Below are positions 46,800 to 58,129 of a DNA stretch of 64,000 nucleotides, piece after piece; positions within the stretch are counted from its first letter, which is position 1, and the number at the start of each line of letters is the position of its first letter. The position numbers were made by a program, and so were the translations under genes. A model generated the notes under the pieces. The model was not told the DNA's origin, did not search any database, and worked only from the letters and a program-made list of their open reading frames with translations. Origin of the DNA: Cavia porcellus (lineage: Eukaryota > Chordata > Mammalia > Rodentia > Caviidae); contig NW_026947486.1 in NCBI RefSeq assembly GCF_034190915.1, positions 79,340,044 to 79,404,043 on the forward strand. The letters are read 5' to 3'.

Positions 46800-47845
46800 G
46801 TAATCATGATTTGCAATCATACTGGTTTGAAGCCATATAATGTTTTCACTCATTAATTGCAAAGGTTTTAACCTGGGTTGTTTGATTTTAGTATCGGTGA
46901 TAGTACGAATAGCTATTTTGAAGAAAACAACACATCATAAAAGCTAGTGCTGATTTAATATCATCTTGTTTTGAAGTCCCATCAAGCTGTTGTACATTTG
47001 TTTCCACTGGTTTTAACATGTTGTATCTTACTATATTTTACTATATGTGATAGTATAAACAAAATTTTTTATAGGCAAAGAGATAATATAGAAACTGTTG
47101 TTTGTTTTCTGTTAACTGGTTCTAAATACCTGTAATTCTTTCATTCTCTTGAATGGCTTCACACTGTCTTGATATGCTTGATGCTATAGTATACGAAGTT
47201 ACAGTTAAATAATTCAAGGAAAGAGGCACTATGGTGACTACTATTATGTTAGATTATCTGGGGATGAAACAAAATGATGCTTAAATTGTTCAGTTCTGAC
47301 CTGTGTTGTTCTGTTAAAATGTCCTCTTTTATCTCAATCTCCACCCTTTTTTAAAAATTAATCTATTTTTTCTTATTTTTTTTCAATTAAGGGAAAACAA
47401 AATTTAAAAATAGCGGGATATATTATAGCAAGATTTTTGTTTTCCTAGTAACCTGATTTGAACCCTAGTATTGCTCTTCCCATCTTGTTCTGTCTGATTT
47501 TACTATATTCTCTTTTGTTTGATAGTATCAAGTTTTGGGTATAGGTAACCACTTTGAAGGCAATAAGATTTACTATGATGCCCATTATGGTTTGACTATT
47601 ATCTTCTTTTGAAGTCCTGTAAGGTCTCCAGTGTAGGTTTTATTGGTCTTGTTCTGTACTGTTTTGATAAATTCTATTATACCTGATGATATAGGCAACT
47701 CATTTTAAAAATAGCAAGAGGCACAATGGTAACCATTTTTGATCACCTGATATTCTATTTTTGCATCATGTTCTATGCCCATCCCTCTGTTCTAACCGAC
47801 TCTGTTTTGTTTAGTCACGTTAGGTTTTATTCTCTTCAAAAAAGT
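46800..47845 (+). repeat. expanded L1 3' UTR module array, about 7 degenerate units
   Basis: Recurring landmarks are agctattttgaag (46909), ttgttttgaagtccc (46967), a diverged pair around 47105-47280, tgatttgaaccctag (47450), ttcttttgaagtcctg (47602) and a last unit near 47700-47800. The spacing is a multiple of about 150 bp but the units are much more diverged than at 41112. The array is followed by the unique 3' tail (47850-48205). Confidence 0.7.
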
Positions 47846-48209
47846 AATAAGAACTGTGGGAGTAAAAAAACCCAAAAAGTGTAACTGTTATTGTAAAAAG
47901 GATAGGAAAGGAAGGTGGTCTAAGGGATATAACTGCATGTATGTTTGCGTGTGTAGGATGGAAAACCATATTACTGAGCTTTTGTTGGATCATTGAATGG
48001 AACTGTCTGCAATCTCACTCTGTGAATGTCTACTTTATATGCTTTAATTTTATAATTTGGACAACTGTTTCTAAGATGACAATATATAACCTATTAACTA
48101 GTGATTTCTTACTATATATTTTTTCTTGAAATTCTGTATTATTTGTACCGTTACTGCTTTGCTTTTTTATTTTCTTTCTTTTTTCACTTTAAATAAAAAA
48201 ATACCATTC

Positions 48210-48394
48210 ACAATACCATCACAATTAAATAATTAGGAATTAATCTAATCAAAGAAGTGGAAAATCTCTTCAATAAAAACTACCAAACTCTGCAAAAGGA
48301 GATTGATGGGGACATCATATAATGTAAAGATGTTCCTTGTTTGTAGAGAGTCAAATCCAGCACTATCAGAATGGCCATATTCCCAAAACTGTAC
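48210..48394 (+). mobile_element. L1 ORF2 thumb fragment, left part
   Basis: The order ccattcacaataccatcaca, then ggaattaatctaatcaaaga, aactctgcaaaaggagattg and ggccatattcccaaaactgt is L1 ORF2 after the RT. It is cut by an insertion and resumes at about 48607. Confidence 0.8.
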
Positions 48395-48606
48395 CATGTT
48401 TCATCAAAATAAGACCTAACCAGATAATAAGTCTTAGCTTATCATTGCCATGGTGATGGCCAGTGTCATACAGAGATTATATACCTCACTATTCTCTTCT
48501 CAGGGGCAACTCTGTAATGGAAGATAAAGCAATGATAGGTTGATTGGGACTGGTATTTTTGATCTCTAGTTTTCAAGGCTATTAAGACTTATTTGGGGGG
48601 GGTTAT
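48395..48606. mobile_element. putative small TIR element (MITE-like) inside L1
   Basis: The insert begins ccatgtttcatcaaaataag and ends aagacttatttggggggg. The complement of the right end (ccccccaaataagtctt) matches the left end, consistent with terminal inverted repeats. Internal aataagacctaaccagataa and aataagtcttagc motifs are typical of a small mammalian DNA element family that I recall with ends accatgtttccc. L1 sequence on each side (aaactgta before, tagatttaatgaaat after) is continuous without it. It has no coding capacity. Confidence 0.55.
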
Positions 48607-48830
48607 AGATATATAGATTTAATGAAATATAAAAATTTATATATATAGATTTATATATTTATAGATATATAAATGAAATTCCAATAAAATATCAATCGCA
48701 TTCCTAGATAAAACAATCCTGAAATTCATATCTAACCAGAAGAGGTCAAGAAAAGTAACAAACCTGAGTAACACTAGCAAAGCAAGAGGTGTCCCAATAC
48801 CTGTCTTAAAGTTATAGTACAAAGCAACAG
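48607..48830 (+). mobile_element. L1 ORF2 fragment, right part, with local duplications
   Basis: Contains a tatatagattta repeat expansion (48610-48675). It continues the L1 with ttccaataaaatatcaatcg, aacaatcctgaaattcatat and gcaagaggtgtcccaatacc. Confidence 0.75.
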
Positions 48831-51480
48831 GAACAGATAGATGGATTCACCATTGAATTTTACAAGAACTTCAGGAAAAAATTAATGCCAATAGTCTTCA
48901 AACTCTTTTATGAAATTGTAAGGGAAGTAGTACTCTCAAAGTTATTCCTAGAAGCTAATATTACCCTGATTCCAAAACAGTGACAGAATCAACCAAAAAA
49001 GAGAACTATAGTCCAATATCTTTAATGAACATAGATACGCAAATTCTCAACATGATACTAGAAAACAGAATGCAGCAAATCAAAAAGATCATACATCATG
49101 ACGAAGTAGGCTTCTTTGAAAGGATGCAAGGGAAGTTCAATGTATGAAACATCAATAAATTTAACATCATACGAACAGAAACAGGAACAAATCACATGAT
49201 CATGTCAATAGATACACACACACACACTCAAACACACACCAAAAAATACGTTTGGCAAAATCTAATATTAATTCATGATAAAAACACAGAAGAAAGTAGG
49301 TATAGAAGGTTCTTATCTCAATCTGATAAAAGTCATTTATGGCAAACCTACCATCAACATCATACTGAATGGAGAAAAGTGAACATTTCCATACAAAATT
49401 AGGTACTAGACAAAGATGTCAACTATCATTACTCTTGTCCAATATAGTTCTCAAAACATTAGTCACAGTAATCAGGCAAGGGAAAGAAATAAAAAGGACA
49501 TGTAAAATAATGAGAGAATCAAATTGCCATTATTTGCAAGTGATTTGATCTGCTACATAGAAAACCCCCAAAATTTCCACCAAAAGACTCTTAGAATTAA
49601 TATCCAAACTCAGAAACCTAACAAGATATAAAATCAACACACAAAATTCAATACCATTCTTTTACACTGACAATGAATTCACCAAAAAGGAAATTATGAA
49701 AACATTACCATTCACAATACCTTCAAGAAAATTTAATAATAGAAATTAACCTAACCAAGAAAATCAAAGAGCTCCACAATCAAAATCTATGATACTCCAG
49801 CAAAGAGCAAACAAGACATGAAAAAGGGGAAATTGTATCATCTGTTCCTGGAAAGAACCAATATTGTCAAACTGGCCATACTCCCAAAATGAATATACAG
49901 ATTTTATGCAGTCTTAGTCAAAATACCTACAGTACTTTATGGAACTAAAGAAAATGTTCCTAAAATATTTCTAAAGTCTAAAAATTTACATGGAACCATA
50001 AAAGATCCACAATACCAAAAGCAACTGTAGGCAACAGGAGCAAAATAAAGGCACTGTATACCTGGACTCCAAGTTGCATCACAAATCAATACTTATTAAA
50101 ACAGCATAGTACTGGCCCAAAACACACATGTGGACCAATGGAGCATGATGTGATGGTGAACCATTTAGAGCTTTCAATGAGAACAAACAGCCCATTGTAG
50201 AACATGTGCCATAGGTTTACCACTACTGGAATAAGGGATGCAGAAAAATTCCCAGACACATTCAGCTATTAGATCTTAAACAAAGGGGTCAAAATCATAC
50301 ACTGAAGAAAAAATATCCTCTCTTAACAAATGTTGCTTGGAAAATTGGCTATCCACATGCAGAAGATTAAATATAGACTCATATCTCATATTAAATACTA
50401 AACTAAAATCAAAGTGGATGAAATGTCTAAATGTTAAAGCAGAAATATTTAACCTCCTGGAAGATAAAATAGGTAAAACTCTTGAAGACATATACATAGT
50501 GAAGGACTTTCTGAACAGAACTCCCATTGTACAAGAAATTACATCAAGAATCAACAAATGGGATCATATCAAACTGGAACACTTCTGAACAGCAAAGGAA
50601 AAAAAAAACATGATGAGAAAATCTACAAGATTATAAAAATAATTATCAACTATTTTCAGATGGAAGATTAACATCAGGAATACATAAAATAGGTCTCCCA
50701 AAATAAAAAAAAAAATTTAAAAATGGTGAACAGTGAAAGGGAGAGATGCTTTTCAGAAATATAAATGGCTAGTAAATATATGGGAAAATGTTCAATACCT
50801 CTGGCCATTAGATAAGTGCAAATTAAAGCAGCACAGTACCTCTTCCAGCAGAAAGAACAACAATCATAAGAATCAAAAAAATAATAAATGCAAGAGAGGC
50901 TATGGGGGAAAGTAACCCCTCTGCATTGTTTGTCAGAATGTAAACCAGTGCACTCACTATGGAAATGGAGTTCCCTCAAAAAAGAACTAAAACTAAAAAT
51001 TCCATTCAGTCCAACTAGCGCACTTCTAGGTATCTTCCCATAATTGCTAAAGACAACCTATTACAGAAATACACATATACACATGTCAGACAGATGAGTG
51101 GATTAACTGTGGCACCTATATACAGTGGAATAAAAGTCTTCCACAAAAAATGAGTCATTCATAGAAAAATGGGTGCACCTGAGAACATAATATTAAGTGA
51201 ATCAAGCCAGACACACTAGCTGTAATGTAGCATGTATTCTCTCATACAACAACCCAAATATTAATATATTACAGGGCAAAATAAAAGCTAAAAAGAAATA
51301 AGTAGACAGATTTTTGCAAAGGGTAAGAGGACCAAGAGATGTAAGGAAGGGGGAGAAAGTGATAGGGAGATTTTTTTGGAAAAGGTTTAACATGTGTTAT
51401 GTAAATTAATCAACTCAAAATGAACATAATTATTATATACTGCAAGCATATACTAATGAATATTATAAAGGAAAGAAAAT
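48831..51480 (+). mobile_element. L1 ORF2 (RT to C-terminus) and 3' UTR, older copy
   Basis: Order: the pre-RT block (attcaccattgaattttacaag), RT sequence with cagcaaatcaaaaagatcat, a (CA)n insertion at 49213-49240, the FADD-box site present but altered (tttgcaagtgatttgatc at about 49540), thumb, the C-terminal region (gtactggcccaaaac at 50110; 83-codon open piece at 50337-50588), then the ORF2 end and a 3' UTR to about 51480. There are many stops. The second aspartate region of the RT box reads A-S-D, so the catalytic motif is lost. Confidence 0.82.
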
Positions 51481-51920
51481 ATGGCATATATATGAATATT
51501 ATTTAGTCATCAGAATTAAGTCTTGTCATTTACACCAAAATGGATGAAATTGGAGAATGTTAATGGTAAATTAAATTAACCAGATACAGAAATACAAGCA
51601 CTATCTGTTCTGTCTCATATATAGAGACTAAAAATTTTGACATGAAATAGTTACTAGGGATCAAAAATTGTGTAGGTTGGTGGAAAAAGTGTCCCAATTT
51701 CATCAGTGTACACTGTATGAATAAAATGATATATTACACATAACCCTATTGATATGAGTAGTTATGAATAGATATGAATACATATTGACCAAAAACAAAA
51801 TTAAAGAAAGGATATAAAGAAGCATAAGTCATTCAATGTTGGCTTGCTTTCTAAAGATTACTTTGGGTACTCGGTTTCTTTTGTATATCCATATTGATTT
51901 TAGTAGTTGTTGAAGTTTTC
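51481..51920 (+). mobile_element. older L1 pieces, mixed orientation
   Basis: 51490-51800 is a sense L1 end (gaatattatttagtcatcag, aatggatgaaattggagaat). 51840-51920 reads as antisense ORF2 (ctttgggtactcggtttctt, tccatattgattttagtag). Both are very degraded. Confidence 0.55.
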
Positions 51921-51924
51921 AACT

Positions 51925-52291
51925 TCTATTAAAAAATAGTTGAACACATGGAACTTCCTGTAGTATCCCATAAAAGTCCTTACCCGGAGGCCTAAGGGTC
52001 TGCAAAGGAATGCTGAAGGGTCTGTGCCAGAAGGATGAAGAATCTATGCTGGAAGGCTGAAGAGTCTGAGCTGAAAGCTAGACAATGACATCTAAAGGTG
52101 AAGATTGGAGCTCCTCTGAAGAACTAGGAGTGAGCATTCCTTCTTCTATCCCATTCAAGTTACAGGTTAGTAGTTGCTGACATTCACACCCCGAGTGAAT
52201 TCAGAGATCACTTAAGCCACACCAGAAGTATTCTGATCCAATTTGCTTGGGCATTTCTTACTCAAGTTGATACAATTAGTTAACTATCACA
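51925..52291 (-). mobile_element. ERVL provirus 3' LTR, partial
   Basis: Minus-strand LTR whose 5' edge is at 52291 (tgtgatagttaactaattg on the minus strand). It is preceded on that strand by a purine tract (aaggggtgga, + 52292-52303) that serves as the polypurine tract. It aligns with 57680-58124. The far end is truncated near 51925 against L1 sequence. Confidence 0.82.
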
Positions 52292-52522
52292 ATCCACCCC
52301 TTATCAACTTGAAAACAAGACACATTTTCTTAAACTATAGTCTCCAAATACAAAGACAATTTCATAATTATGCCTAACATGTTACAAATATGCTGCATAC
52401 AAATGGAAATGCAATAATTCCCAAAAGAGAAGGTAAGTTTATTTGGGAGGGGGGGTGCTTACTCCTAACATTTCATAATTTGAACAATATAGCATAGATT
52501 TAATAGTACTTAGGAACACATG

Positions 52523-52605
52523 TTACATAGAAAGCATATTAGAGAAATATTACAATTACAATTTATTACATAGAAAGCATATTAGAGAAATATTACAATT
52601 ACAAT
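52523..52605. repeat. 43-bp tandem duplication
   Basis: ttacatagaaagcatattag begins at 52523 and again at 52566, and the units are essentially identical. It is a recent duplication within the 3' part of the ERVL. Confidence 0.93.
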
Positions 52606-52667
52606 CCTCATTTCTGTAACTGATCACAGTTTCATAGCTGGTATTTATAATTCCTTTCTGCTAATAC

Positions 52668-52901
52668 TCACCGTGTATTCCTTTGGCCTTCAGCAAGCAT
52701 CTCAGCAGGCACTGGTTCTTTCCCTGGTGGAATGACCCATACCTTCATTCCTGAAGGTTCTAGATCATTTGTCATCCTGCCTGGATTGGGCCATTGACCG
52801 TAGTAATGGCATGGTAACACTAGAAGGCACCCTAAGTGTTTTTCTGCATTCCAAATATATTCTTTCTTTCCTCTATTGTAGAGTACTAGCCCAATTTCCA
52901 C
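52668..52901 (-). pseudogene. ERVL integrase C-terminal fragment
   Basis: The frame contains a W-V-I-P-P-G-K-E segment and a PAEMLAEGQRNT stretch, consistent with the ERVL integrase C-terminus. It is 77 codons long and truncated. Confidence 0.6.
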
Positions 52902-53191
52902 TTGAGATATTGGATCATCACCTCTGCCAACACTGTAAGCCCCTTTTAACTTGTTTACTCAGAGTCATGAAGACCTCAAAATGATCAGGGGGAAATATTA
53001 CTTTCCAGTTCAAAGGTGTCATTATTGTGCTTCCTGATACAAGCCTTCATTCTTCTGGAAGATTGCTAAGTCAGCAGAACATAAGGTCATGGGAATAGGA
53101 GGCAAAACTTTTGCTAGTGGATCACTAGAAATAATGGTGAGTGGTAGTATTTCTACTTCCACCCCTTGATTTCAGGACCCATGAATACTGC

Positions 53192-53530
53192 CTATGGAGA
53201 CAGAGTACCATATAGTAGATACTGATTCAAAACATATACAGCATTTTGAAAAACTTTTCCCCAAACCTGCAAGCTATTGCAATATAATTGGTGCTGCAAC
53301 TGTGTCTTCAAAAGACCACTCCATCTATCAATCAAGCTGCTTCTGGATGGTGAGGAATATGGTAAGATCAGAGCATGGTGCAATTGCCTTACTTGTTTGG
53401 TCATAAAATGTGTTTCTTGATGGGAGGCAATGCTACGTAGAATTCTATGATGATACATAAGGCATTCTGTGAGTTCCTGGATGAGTTTTGTCAGGAGCAT
53501 TATGTGCAAGGAAGGCAGAGTCACATCCAT
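53192..53530 (-). pseudogene. ERVL integrase catalytic-core fragment
   Basis: A 112-codon frame with the LIDRWSGLLKTQLQ segment. It corresponds to the region that carries the third acidic residue of the D,D-35-E triad in retroviral integrases. Here that residue reads D instead of the usual E. Other parts are frameshifted. Integrase would join viral cDNA to host DNA; this copy cannot. Confidence 0.72.
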
Positions 53531-54004
53531 AATAAATATCTATGCCAGTAAGAACAAATAACTGCTTTTTCATGGAGAAAATGGTCCAAAGTAATCAAGA
53601 TCATAGGCTGATCACCCCAGGAAATGGTGCCATATTGGGGACTAAGTATTGGAATCTATTGCTGTCATATTGGGCATTTAGCAGTGGCCATAGGCAGATC
53701 AGCCTTGGTAAGTAGGAGTCTATATTACTGAGTACATGCATAGCCTCAGTCTTTGCCACCATGAACTGACTGGGCAATGACAGGAGTGGCCAAAGAAAGA
53801 AGTTGACTACTATCTACAGAATAGGTCATTCAATCCACTTGATTATTGGAATCCTCTTATGTTTAGGTCACTTTTTGATGATCATTTACAGGCGAAATAA
53901 ATATTTTTACATCCCTTACCAATATGAAGAAGGTCTATCCATGTACCTCATCCTCAAATATCTTCTTTACTAATTTTCTTGTCGTGTTCCTTCCAAGTTC
54001 CTGA

Positions 54005-54187
54005 TCATCTGTCCAGGTCATTGGCTACTGGCCATGAATTAGTATAGTCGCATATATCGCTGTTTCTCCTTCCAAGGCAAACTACCAGGTACCCTGCCCA
54101 AAGTTCTGCCTGCTGTGAAGATTTCCCTTCATCACTGCCCTTCAGGGATGTCCAGGAAAGAGGCTGTAATACTGCAACTGTCCACAT
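54005..54187 (-). pseudogene. ERVL RNase H fragment
   Basis: A 60-codon frame with SSQQAELWA (an RNase H acidic motif, E retained) and YTNSWPVANDL, where the family normally has an aspartate (YTDS). The D-to-N change would remove a metal-binding residue. Confidence 0.68.
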
Positions 54188-54552
54188 GCAAGTGGTATCT
54201 ATGTAATCATTTATAAACCCAGATTCTATTCAGAATAACTCATAAACCCAACCCTAAGTTTCTCTACTTCTGACAAATGATCATATGGCACACCTTATGA
54301 AGCCATAGGCACATGCTGGAAAACAGAAGGCAACATAGCAGGACTAGGAGCATGGACAGCTGGGCAACTTCTTTATGCTATCTGAGCCTGCTTTGCTTGA
54401 TCAGGTATGGACCATTACTTTTTAAGGATAGTCTGCTGCTGTGTGCATCTAAGCTTATGACTCAGTGAGTCAGGTAATACCCAGCTCATAATGGGTAACT
54501 CATACTAACCTAGTATTTCATGGTCAAACTTTCAGTTTTCACTGTCTCAGTA

Positions 54553-54897
54553 TCAGGCCAAAAGCTGTTTTTCAAAGGGAGAGTAGTTGTATGCAGGTGA
54601 CAGTAGAACCTTGCTCCAAAATCCTGAAGACCTCCACTGCAATTCACCTATGGGGTCCAACCAAAGGCACCAAGCAGCATCCCTATCTGCCAATGACAGC
54701 TCAAGTACTATTGGATCTCCTGGATCATAGATCCCCAGTGGCAGAGCAGCCTGCACAGCATCTTGGACCTTTTTCAGAGCCTTCTCTTTTTCTGGGCCCC
54801 ACTCAAAACTAGCAGCTTTCCAAGTCACTTGATATATGGACCGGAGTAAAATACCTAAGTGAGAAATGCATTGCCTCCAAAATTCAAATAGGCTCAC
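54553..54897 (-). pseudogene. ERVL reverse transcriptase-RNase H connection
   Basis: An open 114-codon frame. It includes FEWGPEKEKALKKVQDAVQ, a segment typical of the retroviral RT thumb/connection in ERVL, and YSPFEKQLLA at its end. It is the longest open pol piece in the provirus. Confidence 0.78.
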
Positions 54898-55847
54898 TAG
54901 ACATTATGCCTCTTTTTTTGATTTTAGGGAAATCCAGATGCAACAACGTATCTTTTACCTTAGAAGAGATATATATACTCCACACTACTGGACATCTAGA
55001 AATTTCATTGAGGTAGATGGGCCTTGAATTTTAGCTGGATTTATTTCTCATCCTCTGGCTTGCAAATGCCTTACTGACAAATGGTTGCTATCTTCTGCTC
55101 ACCTAGTCCAGTCAGTAAAACATCATCCAATGTAATGGACCAGTATGATATCTTGTGGGAGAGAAAGGTGATCAAAATCCCCATGAATTAACAGGGTTGG
55201 AGGGTAAATATAACCCTGTGGTAGGATTGTGAAGATGTATTACTGGCTTGGCCAGATGAAAGAAAATTATTTCTGATGGTTCTTATGGATAGTTATGGAG
55301 AAGAAGGTATTTGTCAAATCAATAGCTGCATACCAATTATCAGGAGATGTGTTAATCTGCTCAAGCAAGAAAACCACAGCTGGTAAAACAGTTGCAATAA
55401 GAGGCATCACTCAATTCAGTTTATAGTAATCTATTACCATTCTCTAAGATCTTCTGCACAGACCAAATGAGAGAATTAAATGGACATGTGGTGTGAGCTA
55501 CCATCCCCACATTTCCTTCAAGTCCTTGATAGTGGCAGTAATCTCTGCAATCCTTCTAGAAATGTGATCTGTTTTTGGTTTACTATTTTACCAGATAAAG
55601 CCTACTCTACTGGCTTTAATTTGGCCTTTCGAACCATAATATCCCTCTTGGTACAGGTTAAAGAATCAATTTGAGGATTCTACCAAATACTAAATATATC
55701 TATCCCAATTATGCATTCTGGAACAACCTCCCCTTCATTCAAGGGGTTATGAATCCGTAAACTGGTTCAAATCTGGGAACTGGTTGAGGGACTGGGATTC
55801 CCTGTTATTACGATTTGAACTAGATTTCTATTCATTTGCCTTTAACT

Positions 55848-55994
55848 TTTTTTTGATACAGGATTGCACTATGCAGTTCAGGCTGGCCTTGAACTCACTT
55901 TGTAGTACAGGCTGGCCTTGAACTTGGAGCCATCCTCCTGCCTTAGCCTCACCAGTACTGGGACTATAGGTGTGTGCCACCATGTCCAGCTGCC
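55848..55994 (-). mobile_element. B1 SINE in ERVL pol
   Basis: tttttttttgatacaggattgc is followed by two tandem blocks (cagttcaggctggccttga and gtagtacaggctggccttg), then accagtactgggactatagg. It is a reversed B1 with the internal duplication, inserted in the provirus, so it is younger than the ERVL. Confidence 0.88.
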
Positions 55995-56257
55995 CTTAAC
56001 TTTTTTCCATTATATAAACCTAGTAAAAGTTTTGTAGGTTTCCTGTCTTTTTCACTTTTGGGAACACTGTGACTAATCAGCCAATATGTCTATAAATGTC
56101 AGACCATTCTGATCACTGTCCTACTTCAGCTGTCCATAATAATGAGTATGTGTACCTTGCCATTATTAATTAAGTGCTACCACTTGATCCCTGCCACTCC
56201 ATGATACAATTAAACCCATTGTCCTTATGTTTCCCAATTTAGTAACCATAGTCCCCA

Positions 56258-56491
56258 CTATAATGCTTGGCAATGATAGGGCTCTTCAGGGATAGTGGTG
56301 TTCTTTTCACAAATGTTTCTAAAGGTATTAGTGGAGGATACATTTTGTGGATCATCCCAGTGTGGTGGATGAGGTTGAACGTGACTAATGTAATCCAGTA
56401 GTCCCATTACCCTAAACTTCTGAATCCCCTCATCAACAGTTATTCTTAACTTAATCACAGTGTAGTGGTTTTTGAAACATACTTCTGCCAA
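56258..56491 (-). pseudogene. ERVL gag fragment
   Basis: A 77-codon frame with a TVDEGIQKFRVMGLLDYI segment that resembles a conserved ERVL gag region. Tentative, as gag is weakly conserved. Confidence 0.45.
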
Positions 56492-57643
56492 CCAGCCAAA
56501 TAAACTGACACCTTTTTTTCTCTCTCCATGTGCAGAAACGTTAGGATCTGGATCTCTATTTTATGGGCCCGTGTAAACAAACTCAGCCTGATCCAGGTTT
56601 ATGTTTTTGTCACCTTTATTCCAGACCCATAAAGTCCATTCCCACACTTGCTCACCAGGCTTCCACTTATAAGAATTAGAAAATTCAAGAAATTCTTTGG
56701 AAGAATAGAGGACCTCATCATGAGTCACACTATGTATGTCACCTTTTGAGACTGGTTATAGGCCTAGAGGCAAAAGTGGATGGTGAGTGTGGATCCTGAG
56801 GACTGTCAACATTATTCTGTCAACATAGGGTGAGTTTCTACTGTATACTAGGAGATGGAAACACTACATGAAATGGAGGTAGGAATACCTCTGCCTTCAT
56901 GGTTGGAGAAATTTCTTCCCCTGGAAAAACCATCTCCTTAGAGTCTAAGAGCTCAACATCTTTAGCCTCTTCAGGGTCCTCCAAAACATGTCCACCTCAG
57001 TTTGTGAGATCCTACCTAATCTTTTCCTATCAGTGTCTTCGCCTTTACTTCTGATGCCCCTAGAGGCTAAGCATTAAACTTATTCTGTATTTCAGCCAAT
57101 CAAATTATGAGCGACTGTGTTTGGGTTTCTGCAATCTTACCCCTGCAGCTAAAGAAGTGCATTCTCTTTCAGGACACACTTAGAAACTTTTAAATTCTTT
57201 ATTTGTGTCAGGAACTGAGAATTTGAACCTTTGAGGTTTTTATTTTTCTTCATCAGTTTGAACTTTTAGAAGACTTTAGACTTCCTGTGGATGTTTTGAG
57301 CTCATTAAGTTCCTTTACTGGTTTGTCTAGGGATGCTAAGAGCAATCAGCCAACATCATTATATTTTCCACTCTACCAAAAATATGCAAAAGTATCATTT
57401 ATGGAGTTGCTAAATTCCTTACATCTCCTGAGTGGTAAATTAGGATAATTAAATGGATCTACAATGCATATTACTTTAAACAGTTCATATCAGGTACAAT
57501 CAGTATTCCCCACAGTACCAGATGGCGACAATAGCATCTTTAGTTCTCATCAAATTAGAGAACCAACTCCAGAAACCACTAAAACTACTAAAGAATCTCA
57601 TCTTTGCAAACCTGTTTCTCTAGGGCGACTCCCTGTACCAAAA

Positions 57644-58124
57644 TCTTAATCAGTCAGTGCTTACTAGAGAAACACATTTAATATGAATATATAAGAGTTT
57701 ACAAGATTGACTTACAGCGGTTGCCCACATAGTCAGATGTGAAAAAGTGCAAAAAGCTGTCTTTGTATTGGAGAACCAAGGATCCTGTTGAAGGCCTGAA
57801 TTCTCTGTAGTGGCCCATGTAAGTCTGTTATCAGGAGGCTGAAGAGTCTGCACTGGAAGGTTGAAGGGTCTATGCTGGAAGTCTGGATATTATGTCCAAA
57901 GTGAAGGTGAAAACAAGGAGCTCCCCCAAAGAACCAGAAGCAAGGCTTCTTTCTTCTTTTCCTTTTTATTCCATTCATACAGCAAGTCTATTGTTCAGTG
58001 TTACTCACATCCAGAGTGGGTCTTCTGTCTTCAGTGAATCTCTTCAGCCCCCAACCAGATCTGTGCTGAGCCAATTTAGTTGGACCTTTCTTACTTAAAT
58101 TGTCACAGTCAGTTAACTATCACA
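57644..58124 (-). mobile_element. ERVL provirus 5' LTR
   Basis: 481 bp. On the minus strand it begins at 58124 (tgtgatagttaactgactg) and ends near 57644 (cactgactgattaaga), directly before the primer-binding-site-like sequence. Shared blocks with 51925-52291 and 21265-21750 (ggctgaagagtct, ggagctcc) show it is the same LTR family. The frames through it are not genes. Confidence 0.85.
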
Positions 58125-58129
58125 ATGGG

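Larger units (their letters stand above)
42612..48205 (+). mobile_element. near full-length L1 with 5' monomers, ORF2 C-terminus deleted
   Basis: Order: 5' UTR monomers (42612-43085), a 104-bp tandem duplication (43082-43289), ORF1 (43294-44279), ORF2 to about 46742, then 3' UTR with multiple ~150-bp modules and the tail to the aataaaaaaata end. The ORF2 C-terminal third is missing: sequence jumps at about 46730 from the thumb (gataggaagaataaataaat) to the terminal cccagtgtgagaaatg-like region. ORF1 is nearly open. It is the youngest-looking long L1 here, yet cannot encode a full ORF2p. Confidence 0.88.
52292..57643 (-). mobile_element. ERVL internal region (gag-pol), decayed
   Basis: An endogenous retrovirus of the ERVL class, on the minus strand between two related LTRs. 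From high to low coordinate: a leader with a primer-binding-site-like sequence at 57623-57640 (tggtacagggagt on the minus strand, similar to a leucine-tRNA 3' end); a gag region (recognisable near 56258-56491); reverse transcriptase (YIDD box near 55121-55134, disrupted by an extra base); the RT-RNase H tether (54553-54897); RNase H (54005-54187); integrase (53192-53530); and the integrase C-terminus (52668-52901). All parts are broken by stops and frameshifts. No env is expected in ERVL, and none is visible here. A B1 is inserted at 55848-55994. A 43-bp tandem repeat sits at 52523-52605. Confidence 0.82.
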
